DNA of 64,000 nucleotides from Chrysoperla carnea (GCF_905475395.1 NC_058342.1:34864140-34928139), one strand, 5' to 3'; positions 11,801 through 24,140 are shown, counted from the first letter of the stretch. Notes: generated from the letters alone by a model not told the origin. A program made the numbers and translations.

Positions 11801-12955
11801 GGAGTGGAGCACAAGTCATAGTATTTTACTATGACTTGTGGAGTGGAGCACAAGTCATAGTATTTTACTATGACTTGTGGAGTGGAGCACAAGTCACAGT
11901 ATTTTACTATGACTTGTGGAGTGGAGCACAAGTCATAGTATTTTACTATGACTTGTGGAGTGGAGCACAAGTCATAGTATTTTACTATGACTTGTGCAGT
12001 GGAGCACAAATCATAGTATTTTACTATGACTTGTGGAGTGGAGCACAAGTCATAGTAAAATACTATGACTTGTGGAGTGGAGCACAAGTCATAGTATTTT
12101 ACTATGACTTGTGGAGTGGAGCACAAGTCATAGTATTTTACTATGACTTGTGGAGTGGAGCACAAGTCACAGTATTTTACTATGACTTGTGCAGTGGAGC
12201 ACAAGTCATAGTATTTTACTATGACTTGTGGAGTGGAGCACAAGTCATAGTATTTTACTATGACTTGTGCAGTGGAGCACAAATCATAGTATTTTACTAT
12301 GACTTGTGGAGTGGAGCACAAGTCATAGTATTTTACTATTACTTGTGGAGTGGAGCACAAGTCATAGTATTTTACTATGACTTGTGGAGTGGAGCACAAG
12401 TCATAGTATTGTACTATGACTTGTGGAGTGGAGCACAAATCATAGTATTTTACTATGACTTGTGGAGTGGAGCACAAGTCATAGTATTTTACTATGACTT
12501 GTGGAGTGGAGCACAAGTCATAGTATTTTACTATGACTTGTGGAGTGGAGCACAAGTCACAGTATTTTACTATGACTTGTGCAGTGGAGCACAAGTCATA
12601 GTATTTTACTATGACTTGTGGAGTGGAGCACAAGTCATAGTATTTTACTATGACTTGTGGAGTGGAGCACAAGTCATAGTATTTTACTATGACTTGTGGA
12701 GTGGAGCACAAGTCACAGTATTTTACTATGACTTGTGCAGTGGAGCACAAGTCATAGTATTTTACTATGACTTGTGGAGTGGAGCACAAGTCATAGTATT
12801 TTACTATGACTTGTGGAGTGGAGCACAAATCATAGTATTTTACTATGACTTGTGTAGTGGAGCACAAGTCATAGTATTTTACTATGACTTGTGGAGTGGA
12901 GCACAAGTCATAGTATTTTACTATGACTTGTGCAGTGGAGCACAAGTCACAGTAG
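11801..12955 (+). repeat. tandem array of 39 bp palindromes (about 30 units)
   Basis: Each unit contains CACAAGTCATAGTA, the loop TTT and TACTATGACTTGTG (14 bp perfect arms), joined by the 8 bp linker GAGTGGAG. The period is exactly 39 bp (13 codons), so several frames on both strands stay open for over 400 codons. Variants are few: CATAG to CACAG in one arm, GTGGAG to GTGCAG in the linker, GTC to ATC, and one unit with the loop inverted. Near-identity of units indicates recent expansion or homogenisation. Confidence 0.95.
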
Positions 12956-13002
12956 TTTACTTCCGAGGCTATACCGCACACGTATTGTGCGGATAGCCAC
13001 TT

Positions 13003-13063
13003 CCGCAAAACCGTGCACTAAACCAAAACTTTTTTACAATACTGTATAGGTTTACAATGACCA
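13003..13063 (+). repeat. family A, copy 2, right part
   Basis: This continues the interrupted copy 2: CCGTGCACTAAACC and CAATACTGTATAGGTTTAC correspond to the end seen at 22.39-22.44 kb and, inverted, at 9.00-9.05 kb. Confidence 0.7.
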
Positions 13064-16000
13064 TAAATGTCGTTATAACCGATTTTGACTGTAGATATGG
13101 TAGTGTGGTATTGTAGAGCGCACCATACGCTCACACTCGTGCTCGTATCGCATGCATCGCCATCAATGGTAATAAAATCGACATAAAATCAATAACTAAA
13201 AAACATGAAAGACATTTATTTTCACATTCGTCAAATAAACACACAAAATAGCACTTGATGTAGACGGTATACTCTAGATATACCTACAGATACAGCCGAT
13301 GAGCCGACAGTCGACTATCTAGCTACATAGTACGGCTATTTTAGTACAATATTATCACTGAAAAATCTGACAAATTTCTATCAATATCACAGAAACTACA
13401 TCTCCAATAGACAAATCAAACAATTTTTTTGGGACTATTAGACGAATCATTTTAGATCAAAAAAGGCTAAAATGAAGAATTTTTATGTACCTCAACCTAT
13501 CGGGCCAGTTTTTTTTTTAAATGTTCAGAAAGGTTAATATATCAAAATCTACAAGCATTCAAACCAGCAAAAAAAAAAATTAAAGCAAATCTGAATAAAA
13601 AAGTAAGCGCTACAATTATAATATACGAAGATACGATAGGAACATAGTTCCAACCGGGTGTCCTCTTTTTGAAAGACTCTTAATAACTCATTTTTTCCTT
13701 CCAGATGCATTTTTTAAACATGTTGAAAAAAATCATTTGAAAATTTCAGAATTTAATTATTCCATATAGAAAGGATTCGGATATATGACTGGCCTATAAA
13801 ATAGGCATCGTATTATCGATAACTAGTATCTGTATCTGTACATCGACAATCGTGAATCGACAGTTGACACAACCATCACATCCACATCCCAGCTAATAAA
13901 TATTTATAAATTAAAAAATATATATCTTATAACCTAATAAATTATTTAAATTCAGATAAAAATTCAACAATGACAATAACAATGATAATCATCATCATAG
14001 TAATAATAGAGGAAAAACATGAATGGTGAATGGGTGCAGATTGTATATTATGTGTACGTTTGGGGGTGGTAAATAGCATCCCTTTTTAAATTTGAAATTA
14101 ATGAGATTTTTCCCTTGGCCCCGAAGCACTGTGACAAAATCTATAAATAACATCACATGTGAGATTCTTCTGTTCAAACTATGAGTACATCTTATATATA
14201 GGTATTGTATAGATTATACAGTGAAACTTCTTTATAAACATAGCTATACAGTCGAAATCTTCACATACGAAATTGTCTCGTTCAACTTGTATTAAGAGCC
14301 AGAATAATTTTGGGTAAAAAACTTGAATTTTTTTTTATATGAAGTTGGGCTAAGCCTAAATCAATTCTTAAAACTTTAGGAGGAGGGGGGGGGGGTTATG
14401 CCCGGTTATTTAAATAAATAAATGACTTCAAAAGTGGACATATTTAACATTGATTTTATGGTAAAACGGTAGATGGATGATATGTTTTTTCATGGATTCC
14501 TCTAAAACTATTTAAATTGAAGCTAAAATCTTAATAAATTATTGAAAACAAAACAAAAAAACCCGTTGTGGCAGACTAATTAAGGATGTATGAGCATGGT
14601 TGTGGGGGCACAAATTAAAAAATAAAAATTTTTTACATTTTGATGGTTTTAACTTGACAAAGTAAGAATCAAATTTTTCAATACCTGAAATAATTTTCAA
14701 AATATCAAAATTTTCTTTACTTTAGTTATTTAGCTTTTGACATTTCGAAAACCAAGGCAGATATGGATGCGCCGGTATGTATTCTTTAAATAGATATTAA
14801 AAAAGTATGCAATTGATTGAAGAGATTGAACTGTACAAAGATATCTCATTCCACTGTTGTCGTTTTCGAACTACTTTGCTCTCTCCATTCTCAAGGGCAA
14901 AAATAAAATCTAACACCGCACCAGTGTATATGCAATAGCAAATACTTTCCACCTTACGGGTATTGTAAAATGTTTACAATGCCATATTTATAACAGAAGA
15001 AAACAGTTGTAAGAGGTGTTGGTGTTACATAAAACGAATCTCACGCTACGAAAATAACCTTCTCTGTTCAATTTTTCCTTTATTTTTATTTTTATTCTTC
15101 ATATTTTCCTTAAAAATATAAACTTATACCCTGTGTCGAAGATAAACGGGAAATGATAGGCAGACGAGTTCCAAGACAAATTTAGACTTGTGGTTGAAAT
15201 TATTTGTACCTTATTTTCAACTTTGATGATGAATTTTGTTATAACTTCATGAATGTAGACGAAAAATAAGATTAAAATTTTTCGATATCTGCCTTTGTTT
15301 TCGAACTAGCGAAAGCTTAAAAATAAAATTACCTCAAATTTTTCGTAAAACGATAAAATATAGTTTCAGATTTTCGATTATTAAAGAGACATTCCTAACA
15401 TACTGCTTGTGAGAGTTGTAAAATTACAATTATCTTTTGAAAATATCATAAAGCACGTGGAATTAAACAAACTCAAGTAACACGACATTTAGGCAAACAT
15501 TGATCTGTATTTGTCTATCAAATTGTTGACATGGGTTTTCCATATACAAAATCTTTCACCCCCCCCACTTCCACCCCTTAGGGATTAAATATAGATAAAA
15601 ACCATCGTCGAAGCAGGTTGTATATCGTGTACAAAGAGCTCAGTCGATGCAGAATTTTTTGAATCCATAAGCAATACACAAATGAACGTAACATTTATAT
15701 ATAGAAGTATAATGAAATAAATAATAAGAAGGAAATTTGACATTCGTGATGGAGTTCTGCTGCTGACGAGTTTTTATTTTTTGCTCTATTTATTAGTATT
15801 TTGTTTACAATTTGTAGTCTCATACAAAACGACATCTTTTTATCATAAATTTTATATAATTTTTGCTTCCGCCCAGGCTATCTATACGGTATAAAGAAGC
15901 TATAATCGTTTATTGTTGCCGCCAAAAGCAATAATTTTGAGCGATGACAAAAATTTCGATACAAGATTCGTCAATTTCATTTAAAATTAATTATATTAAG

Positions 16001-16560
16001 GAAGTTTTTAAATAAAAACGGAGAAATTAACGAAATATTGGAGAAAATCTATCGAAATATCGGAGAAAACTTCGAGAAAATTTCACTCAAAACGTTTGAA
16101 AGAATAATTTCTGATATTTCGTCTAAATTGCTCCGTTTTTTCAAATAATATCTCGTTATGCTCTCCTAATCATCAAATGAATTCGATTTTTGAGTTGAAA
16201 ATTAGAAAAATGCGCAAAAATTGAGAAATATCTCAATAAAACTTTGCCCTACGAAAAAAAAATAGAATTCATTTAAAGATTGGACTTTTGTAAAATATTG
16301 CTTAAAATTCTATTTTAAGGTACCTTAAAATCAAAAATCCGAGACTATCACCAAGCTGTAAAACTAATTACCAAAATCTAAGCTCTAAGACTAGCTTCTT
16401 ATATCCTCCAGCTCCCAATCTAACATTCTGATAATTAAATAAATTGAAGAGAAAATGTACCTTACGTAGGAAGCTATGTACTTATTCCTGCATTGTTGTT
16501 GTTCTTTTTTTGTATACATACAATTTTCCTTGGATCGAAAATGGATATTATTTGCACATA
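13064..16560. other. no gene recognised
   Basis: About 3.5 kb of AT-rich sequence with homopolymer runs (for example a G run near 14,385 and a C run near 15,560). No exon, RNA gene or element boundaries were recognised. Confidence 0.4.
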
Positions 16561-17003
16561 CCGGGTGCTTAATAAGTTCGAGACCCCATCCTCTTGAATT
16601 TAAAAAAAATGAGCAATAAAAAAGTTGTAGATTTTTGCTCGAACAATCTATTTGATGGCCTTGAATTTACCTTAACCTTGACCATTAAGTCAAGTTAAAG
16701 TTAAGTTAAATGGGATTCTTAAATGATTTAATGATAATTGCATTTTCATAACTTTGCATTGAAATACAAAAATAACTAAAAAAATTTAACAATCAGATGT
16801 TTTCATGTCTCTGTTCGCATCGAACTTTTGTTCTGCAGAACTAAGTGTTGCTTTTTTATTAATTTCATACAACATTCTGTCAGAACTCTTATAATCAAGA
16901 ACTGAATAAGTAATCATTTTAAAAAATCGATTTCAGTTTCAACTTTTATCTCGGTCATTATTTTTAAAACTTGGAAGGGGTCTCAAACTTTTTGGACACT
17001 CTG
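16561..17003. mobile_element. mariner/Tc1-like non-autonomous element
   Basis: The ends are imperfect inverted repeats: left CCGGGTGCTTAATAAGTTCG then AGACCCC, right (minus strand) CAGAGTGTCCAAAAAGTTTG then AGACCCC. Both ends are flanked by TA, the target duplication of the Tc1/mariner superfamily. No transposase frame lies inside the 443 bp. Confidence 0.65.
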
Positions 17004-17639
17004 TATAATGTACATTAATTCTGTTTTTTAGTTTTATGTTTGGAAATTCATCGATGATGTTTACTAAAAACTTGAATGCCTGCAGCCTTGTTACATAAAA
17101 ACAATGAGATTTAAATTATAAACATATTTTTTCTGTTTATGTAATTAAAATAATTCGAATCTTCTAATAAGAGCTAATACCTATTACCGTTATAGACTTT
17201 TACCAGAATAAGTACAGGCATATAGTTCCACAGGGGATGATTTTGAAAAATACTTTGAAGCCTATTTTCGTTCATTTTTTAAGGTCGATTTTCAAGACCT
17301 CTATGCATAAAGCTACTCCGAGATATTTATACAAGTTTCGACGCCAAATTTTGTGCTCAATTCATTTCCGATCTCAAAAAAGGGTATTTTCACCCAAGTT
17401 AAATATAAAATAACCGAGAAATCCTTCAACTTTTGCTTTTTTTTTCCAAAATATAATTTTCGAGTAAGTTTAAGTATTGATATTTTCACACCCTGCGACC
17501 TTGGGAGCGGCAATCGACGGGAATCACAGCCTGCTCTCAAAAAAAACAATTATTTGTAGCATTCGTGCTATTCTTCACATAAATTACACGATAAAATTGC
17601 AATTTTTGAAGTTTCTAGCTGAACTTTGACCGCTATGTG

Positions 17640-17815
17640 TGTGTGTCTGTCTGTCTGTGGCATCGTAGCACCTAAACGGATGAACCCATTTTAATTTTTT
17701 TAGTTTCCTTTGAATGGTAATTTAACGGAGAGTGTTCTTAGCTATTTTAAGTTCAAGTTTAGGGTTCCGTACCCGAAAAAATTTGTCGCGGGTTTTTTAA
17801 ATTTTGTAAATTTCA
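17640..17815 (+). repeat. RTE-like 3' end repeat
   Basis: Landmarks are CTGTCTGTGGCATCGTAGC, AAACGGATGAACC, GAGTGTTCTTAGC and GGGTTCCGTACCCG. The same order of blocks recurs at 20.57-20.75 kb. Related inverted blocks occur at 51.06 and 57.48 kb. Blocks of this kind are frequent in insect genomes as 3' ends of RTE-type LINEs; that class assignment is from memory. Confidence 0.55.
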
Positions 17816-18687
17816 CTTGTCTATAGAAATGACGTGACCATAGACATATATCTACCTGTCAACTAAAGTTTTACAAAATAAAAAGGGCGTCCAAGGGTCC
17901 TTAGGTATACATGGCCTTCAAAAGGTTAGAGACGGCTCTGAGTACATCCGTTTTGCAAAAGTTCTTTATTCGTAGAATTTTATCCGCTATATAATTCTGT
18001 TCATGGACGTACCAAGAGGGATCTACAACACCTGGATTTGAACCATTGATTTAGTTTCTTTTTAAGCACGGAATTTGGACAAAATTTGTTTCCCTTCTAG
18101 ATTAAAAATTGATATTTTGGTCCGGGTACACCTATAATTCTATTCTTCTTAAGCGAAAGTTTTGGGACACTCTCTCTGTTAATTCTATACTCTGATTGTT
18201 GGAGGCATAAAAATAATTTAGCTAGATTTACCGATAATATTTTATCAATTGTTTTCAATCAATTGGTACTGAAAATTGAACAGTAGTGACCTCAATACGT
18301 ATATTTTATAATTAGTTTGTTATAACATGAAATATAGGTTAGGCGATTGTCAATAGATTCTATATACAAAAACTAGATTAAATCCGTTCGAAACATCAAC
18401 GATACAATAACACTTTTTGCCCATCAAATAATTATAATGTTTATAAAATTCGTTTCAAACGATTTTTGGGAAAAATCGAAAATTTCGATTTAATAAATTC
18501 TTGCATTTTTATTTCATTCCGAAGATTTTAATGTTTACGTTTTTCGATATTTTCGAAATACATAAAAAAACCATTCGATTTTGATAAGAGACAGTTTATA
18601 TGATTTAATTGAATTAAGGTTGTTTCGGGCCTCGAAGCAATGGTTCAGAGCACCTACCCAAATAGACCCTTGTACTCTATCCCCGCT
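17816..18687. other. no gene recognised
   Basis: AT-rich spacer. No exon or element ends were recognised. Confidence 0.4.
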
Positions 18688-19215
18688 ACGCTTTTCAGTG
18701 GCTATCATAACCAACTGATGTACTGAAACCCAGGATTTTCCTAGCGCTGAGTTTCCTAATTTCTTCTGGTTCGACTATGGCCGGACCAAACCATTTCCTT
18801 CGCTGCTGTATGAGCGCCGGGCAGTAACAGAGAAAGTGGATGGATGTTTCTTCTGAATTTTCTCCGCATCTGTCACACGCGGGAGATTGTCTCTTTCCAA
18901 TCTGATGTTAGAACTTGTTCAGGTTATCATGCCCTGTGAGTAACTCTACGATGACTCTAATATCAGCTCTGTTTAGTTTCAAGATCTCCTCGGATCTGTT
19001 ATCGAGCGAGTTTCCTTCACCCAACAGGCTTTTGGTGATTCGCCCTCCCTCGAAGCTGGTCCATGCCTTTAATTGTTTGTTTTTCTGAATATCTCCTAAT
19101 CTGTTAAGACCTTCTTGGTATGGCATCCTCGCAAGCTTTTCTTGAGTGGGAGCCATGGTGGTTCCCAGTTTGGCCAGCTTGTCTGCTCTCTCATTACCGT
19201 TCCAACCAGAGTGTA
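18688..19215 (-). mobile_element. non-LTR retrotransposon fragment, RNase H to C-terminus (family L2w)
   Basis: The minus strand translates from 19,215 as KLHSGWNGNERADKLAKLG, which contains the RNase H motif GNERAD-LAK. It continues through DIRVIVELLTGHDNLNKF, then after one stop codon CDRCGENSEETSIHFLCYC and a short C-terminal tail ending in TGA. This is the end of a retrotransposon ORF2, distinct from family L1w. One internal stop (TAA after NKF, near 18,908) and loss of everything upstream show it is dead. The Cys/His spacing is that of jockey-like elements with an RNase H domain. Confidence 0.8.
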
Positions 19216-20187
19216 ATTTTAAGAAACTTGTTTAAAAATTTATGTTTTTAACGCAAGTTTAAACGTATATCTTCAATAAATTTCGATCTATCGAAATTCT
19301 TAGATTTTTGTTTACGTTCGTTTATTGGTAAATATTCCTCAAATTTTCTCCCGTCGAATTTTTTTCGAAAAGTTGTCTCCACCCAATCTCGATTTGTTCA
19401 ACCTGCCTTTTCTAAATTTCGAGATTTCCTTTAAAAAATTAGTGTTTTAAAAATTTTATGAGCCATGCATAGCGATTTTAGAGTTAAAAGACTTTGTAAT
19501 CAGCTTGTGTATGCTTTATTAAAGAAATATAGAACATTTTCGAGATCGATACAAAACTATATAGATATGTTTTTCTTTTTTTAAACGGAAATCGAATCGT
19601 ATTTCGAAATAATTTAATAAATCACAATATTTTTTAACCTCTACATAAATCTTATAATAGGAATATCCTGGAATCTTTTTTTTACTGTGTCGTACTAATT
19701 TTACTATTTACAAATTTTCCATCGTCACTGAAACGAATTATTCGATTAAATAGTTCCTCGTTAACTTCTTTTTTTTAAACATTTGTAATAATTTTTTATC
19801 GAATTAAAGCATTGCGTGGACGTTACCTACATTTTTTTTTCCTCTTTAGAATTTTTTTTATTTTTGTTCAATTTTCTTCAATAGAAGAAATTTTTACCGC
19901 GCATTCCCACCTACCCACAGATTTTGGAAGAATCCGTGAATTATTACTTTACCTAAGGGCGAACAAATTTTGTCGGGGGTTTTTTAAATTTTGTAAATTT
20001 CACTTGTCAGCTTATTTCTTCGGCATACTTGAAAGGAATAATAACTATACACAAAGTGACTACAGCACAAAAGTATACGCACTCAATTTAATCATTAAAC
20101 GAAATCAAAATATATATTTTGTATTTTACAATTGAACAAAAATCAAAAAGTTTATATTACATTTTTTTGTTGTCATTCCCAACGGTG
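19216..20187. other. no gene recognised
   Basis: AT-rich spacer. A short piece of the RTE-like repeat (TTTGTCGGGGGTTTTTTAAA and TTTCACTTGTC) lies at 19,966-20,010. The plus-strand frame at 19,812-20,135 runs through this repeat and is not a gene. Confidence 0.4.
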
Positions 20188-20255
20188 AGCGTGGTTGCTT
20201 GGTAGAGTGTTGGCCTTCTACTCTATAGGTTTAGAGTTCAAAGCTCATGCAAGCT
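20188..20255 (+). repeat. degenerate tRNA-like SINE head
   Basis: GAGCGTGGTTGCTTGGTAGA resembles a tRNA 5' half with A box, and GGTTTAGAGTTCAAAGC resembles a decayed B box at the proper distance. The anticodon stem and acceptor stem do not close, so this is a SINE remnant and not a tRNA gene. Confidence 0.45.
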
Positions 20256-20564
20256 GGTCACTTTCAATTGTTCAATCAATACTCAACGTGATCTGGAAGT
20301 GGTTATCTGAGGAACGCATTACTATGGGCACTGATGGCACAGTTCCGATTCGTCTCGACGGTAGTACAAGTACGCTAAGATTAACCCGCATCAGATCATT
20401 CTGTGGCCAGATTGACCAGTTGAATTGAAGAACAATTGTGGAGCCGTTTAACTGGCTGTCTGATGTTGATAATCTCAGCATCACATACAGTCTTTTGTTA
20501 AATTTTTTGAAATATTTTAACACAGCCAAATAGATGTCAATTGTTTGCGGGTAAAAAGCACAGC

Positions 20565-20745
20565 AAAACGTCTGTGGCATCGTAGCCATCAAATTATTAA
20601 ACGGATGAACCGATCTCGATTTTTTTGTTTCGTTTGAAAGGTTATTTAATGGGGAGTGTTCTTAGATATGTATCAAGTGCAAGTTTAGGGTTCCGTACCC
20701 GAAAATTTGTCGGGGTTTTTTTAAATTTTTGTATATTTCACTTGT
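20565..20745 (+). repeat. RTE-like 3' end repeat, second copy
   Basis: Blocks GTCTGTGGCATCGTAGCC, AAACGGATGAACCGATCTCG, GGGGAGTGTTCTTAG and GGGTTCCGTACCCG occur in the same order and spacing as at 17.64 kb. Confidence 0.55.
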
Positions 20746-21803
20746 GATCAATTGTAATTTCCATTGGATCCATTTATGGTACTCCTCTGAATGCTATTAC
20801 TATTCTAGACGTATGATTTAATACGAAATTCTATGAGGTTTTTTATAATTTCTCATTTTCTAGTAAAAAAGACTTCAGATTTATATATTCAACAACCTCG
20901 AAAACTAGAAAACATAATCGTAAAATGAAAAAATTAGAAAAACTCATATTTGTCAACAAACCATTTTAATGATAGTTACCGTTCGTCTAATACCTCACCA
21001 GTCACCATCACCAGGTAACTACCTACAAAGCAATGTTACACAGTCAGTCATCAACAACAGCCGACATAGTAGAAAAACAAAACTCATGAGCTGCAGAGCT
21101 CCATAACTAACGTTATATATACCCCTATTAATTTAAGGTTATATTAATACCTATTAATTTGAACGAAAGGAGATTTTAACTTGAACCTACATTTGAACTA
21201 AAGGGGGTCTGATATACAGGGTGTCACAGGAGTAACGGACGTCCTTGTTGCACCAGGTAAAAAACAAAATTCTAAGACGAAAAGTTCTCTTTCATTTTTT
21301 TGATCCGATGCACGGATAATGAGCTATTAACTAAAATAAATAGCCAATCAGAAGCGTACTACATCGGTACGATAGTGAGGGGGAGGGATAAGAAATTGCG
21401 AGAGTGAGACGCGAGAGCTTCAACGTGTTTAAGTGTGTGAATGTGTATGTCATCTTAGAATGTTACTGATGCAACTTTCTACCTGATGCAACAAGGGCGG
21501 AAGCCCCATAAATTGTGTTCTGAGAAAAACACAATGGATTCATAACACAACTCGATCTTTCCTCGCTGACCTTCAGTGCATAAGTCTATATTTTCGTGAA
21601 CTCAGGAGGCATAAAACAAATTATACATATACACACAAGCGTGCATAAAAAAGCCATAGCATATATATAAAAAAAAAATGTTTTTCTTTCGAGGAAAAAC
21701 TTATAATTAGGTGTATCATATAAATAAAATGAAAAATTTTTCATTAAAATTAAATTATAAAAATATATACGTCACTAAAAGAAAAATTATTATATCCTGA
21801 GAC

Positions 21804-21834
<31 letters not shown>

Positions 21835-22049
21835 ATTATTACTAGAGTGAGGCTGTTCAACGTTATGCAACTTTGCTGCTCAAACTCGCGCGTAATAAAT
21901 GTACCATATATTGTCAGCACAATGACGCGCCCGTTTCTTCTCTCTCGTGAATTATAATAACATCATGCCATACGGATTTTATGAGTGTTTCATCTATTTT
22001 AATACACAATGATCGATTCATCTTTACTAATATCAATCCGAATTATTTA
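20746..22049. other. no gene recognised
   Basis: AT-rich spacer. TATACAGGGTGTCACAGG at about 21,214 looks like one mariner-type terminus, but no partner end was found. A short (ATT)n microsatellite lies at about 21,807-21,840. Confidence 0.4.
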
Positions 22050-22165
22050 CAGGAATAGTACGTTTTAAGCATGATATCATAGCTCGAAACATGTCACTAA
22101 CATTAACTATTTACTTCAATACTACGTTCTAAGCATGATCCGATAGCTCGAAACATGTCACTAAT
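22050..22165 (+). repeat. two-copy tandem duplication
   Basis: The block TACGTT(T/C)TAAGCATGAT followed by ATAGCTCGAAACATGTCACTAA occurs twice about 68 bp apart with a few differences. Confidence 0.7.
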
Positions 22166-22169
22166 CAAT

Positions 22170-22439
22170 TTTAATTTAATTATGAGTTCAACGAAGATCC
22201 ATTATTTGATGAATAGAGACGACTATAGTTCGAGTATTGATGATTAAAAAGCGATATCTATATTATCAAATTTATAAGCAGCATTTGCACACAATATATT
22301 ATATATTTTTGTAGTTGCGTGGTATTGTAAAGCTAAATATAACTCATTATTTGACTACAAAGCATGTATTTGGTTTATATGTATATACCGTGCAATAAAC
22401 CAAAACTTTTTTACAATACTGTAGGTTTACAATCACCTT
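22170..22439 (+). repeat. family A, copy 3, 5'-shortened
   Basis: It matches copy 2 from GAGTTCAACGAAGATCC through GTTGCGTGGTATTGT to CAATACTGTAGGTTTAC and has no array insertion. It shows the uninterrupted sequence between AAAGCTAAA and ACCGTGCAATAAACC that is absent from copy 2. Confidence 0.75.
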
Positions 22440-23975
22440 AACCTCACTTAACATACTCCTCTCATAACCTCAAGATCGAAATATTGAATCTTTTTGTAAT
22501 AAGTTGCTCTTTTTCCTCCGAAATCGTTAAAGATTGGACTACATAGCAGATTGGATTAAATTGAATTTCAAAATTGTTTGAAAAAGAAATGGCAAACTTG
22601 GAAGCATGCCAAGACTATATCTCGGTCAGATCTACTTTCAGTGGATCTAGTGAATCCAGGAAGCACGTATGGTAGGTAAGTTGGTTTGATATGGAAGATA
22701 AAACAAAATCGATCAACAAGTATAATAAGGGAAAGCTAGGGGTTAGAGGGGGTGAATGTATTAAAGGTATTTGTGATGAGAAAAAGGAAATTATCTGTAC
22801 CTCTATTAGATTGGTTTTTCTTCTATAATACGTATGCATACTAATCGTGTAACGTCGTTACTTTGATGTTTCATCTATTTCACAATTTCACCCCCACTCC
22901 AATCCCTTCCTTTTTACTCTACTGAAAGTTCGTTTCGTTCGTTTCAAGGGATAATATTTAAGACCTCACCATCAATGACATGTGCGTCTTTCAAAAATAA
23001 TATAGACGCATATATATATATACGGTAAGATGTTGTACCTTGGATTATTCTGTAGTTTCTAGACAGCATCATTTGTATTGAAATAAGATAAGGCGGGTAG
23101 GCTGAAGAATAGTTGTTAATGTGGTTTTGTTTTCGAATGAACTACTTAAATATTAAATTTTTAAGCGAAAGGGTTTCCAATGTAGAGTTTCCAATGTTTC
23201 AATTACATATATTCTATGACACTTTTCCCTAAAGTAAATTGTTACACGATTACACGTTCAAGACGTCAGGTATGATGTGTTCCATGGTACATTATGGTCT
23301 TATACCATGAATCAAGTATTGTTCCATTGACTAACCCATTATAATCGATATTTGTTTAAAATTTGTTGAGGGTAGTGATATAAGCAGAGACAATTACTTT
23401 TAATTGAGATATTTTAATGCATGGTTTTAAAAAAGACATAAATTTTGACTCTAGGTACAACACTTTTCTCTATTATATATATACATATATAGACTAAATA
23501 TACCTCTATCCTATTTTGATATTTGTAATTGAAAATTCCCAATCATTTTCTGGGAAAAAAACTTTTTCAATATTTCCATCACCATCTGTCTAATAAGCTA
23601 ACTTTTATATATACAGACACCGACAAAAATAATATACCACAGATCATTGAATTATTACCATACACACGAGAGAGACAGTCATTTGTTTTGTTAGTCGGAC
23701 GTGGAAATCGAAAATCATTCGAATTGATTAAGGTCATTTCCAATTGAAAATTAACTCCGAACCGAAAAATGTGTTTTATTAAAATCAACACAAATGAATA
23801 TAAAATTCTATAAAGCATGAACTTGTCTACATCGACAAAGGTTCTGTAACTTTAAGTGAGTGTCGAATATTTTCGATTTACAAAATAACCTCAAAATTTT
23901 TCAAATATGTCTTTGAAGAGTAAGAGTCTTAATGATCACAAACCTGAAAATTTTTTAGTTTTTGAGATATTTTAC
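22440..23975. other. no gene recognised
   Basis: AT-rich spacer. Overlapping frames at 23,529-23,818 on the two strands are mutual shadows with no recognisable domain. Confidence 0.4.
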
Positions 23976-24140
23976 TTAGGTTAGGTTAGGTTAGGTAATA
24001 TTGGCTGTTCACGAAGGACACACTTAGGCTATAGAGAACCTTTGTGATACCATGTATGTGTTTTACCACCTTTCCGCTGATCATTTCATTTATCAGCTCC
24101 CTAATTTCAGACGCTGAGTGCACCTCCTTCATGCATATAA
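23976..24140 (-). mobile_element. SINE copy, 5'-truncated
   Basis: It starts at the tail with TTAGGTTAGGTTAGGTTAGG and continues through TTGGCTGTTCACGAAGG, ACACACTTAGGCTATAGAG and CTCCTTCATGCATAT, in the order of the SINE at 4.31 kb read from its 3' end. The tRNA-like head is missing. Confidence 0.85.

Larger units (their letters stand above)
11627..13002. mobile_element. TIR element carrying a 39 bp palindrome array (copy 1)
   Basis: Left terminus AAGTGGCTATCCGCACAA (11,627 on) is repeated exactly in inverse orientation at the right end (to 13,002), giving at least 21 bp of perfect terminal inverted repeat. Inside the left end is a cluster of ACCGT/ACGGT motifs, then the tandem palindromes, then a short right flank with TATACCGCACACG. 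It is inserted into family A copy 2, so it is younger than that copy. I see no transposase gene and no clear target duplication. A second, rearranged copy is at 59.4-60.2 kb. The superfamily is unknown. Confidence 0.8.

Noticed and set aside
11801..12955. CRISPR-like array
   Set aside because: Units are directly adjacent with no unique spacers, the host is a eukaryote, and no cas-like gene is present.
11692..13008. 438- and 416-codon open frames on both strands as repeat proteins
   Set aside because: Both are produced by a stop-free 39 bp palindromic unit read in phase; the same DNA is open on both strands, has no splice or start context and forms part of a transposon-like array.
20188..20255. 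tRNA gene
   Set aside because: The A-box part looks right but the B box and both outer stems are broken; better read as a SINE remnant.
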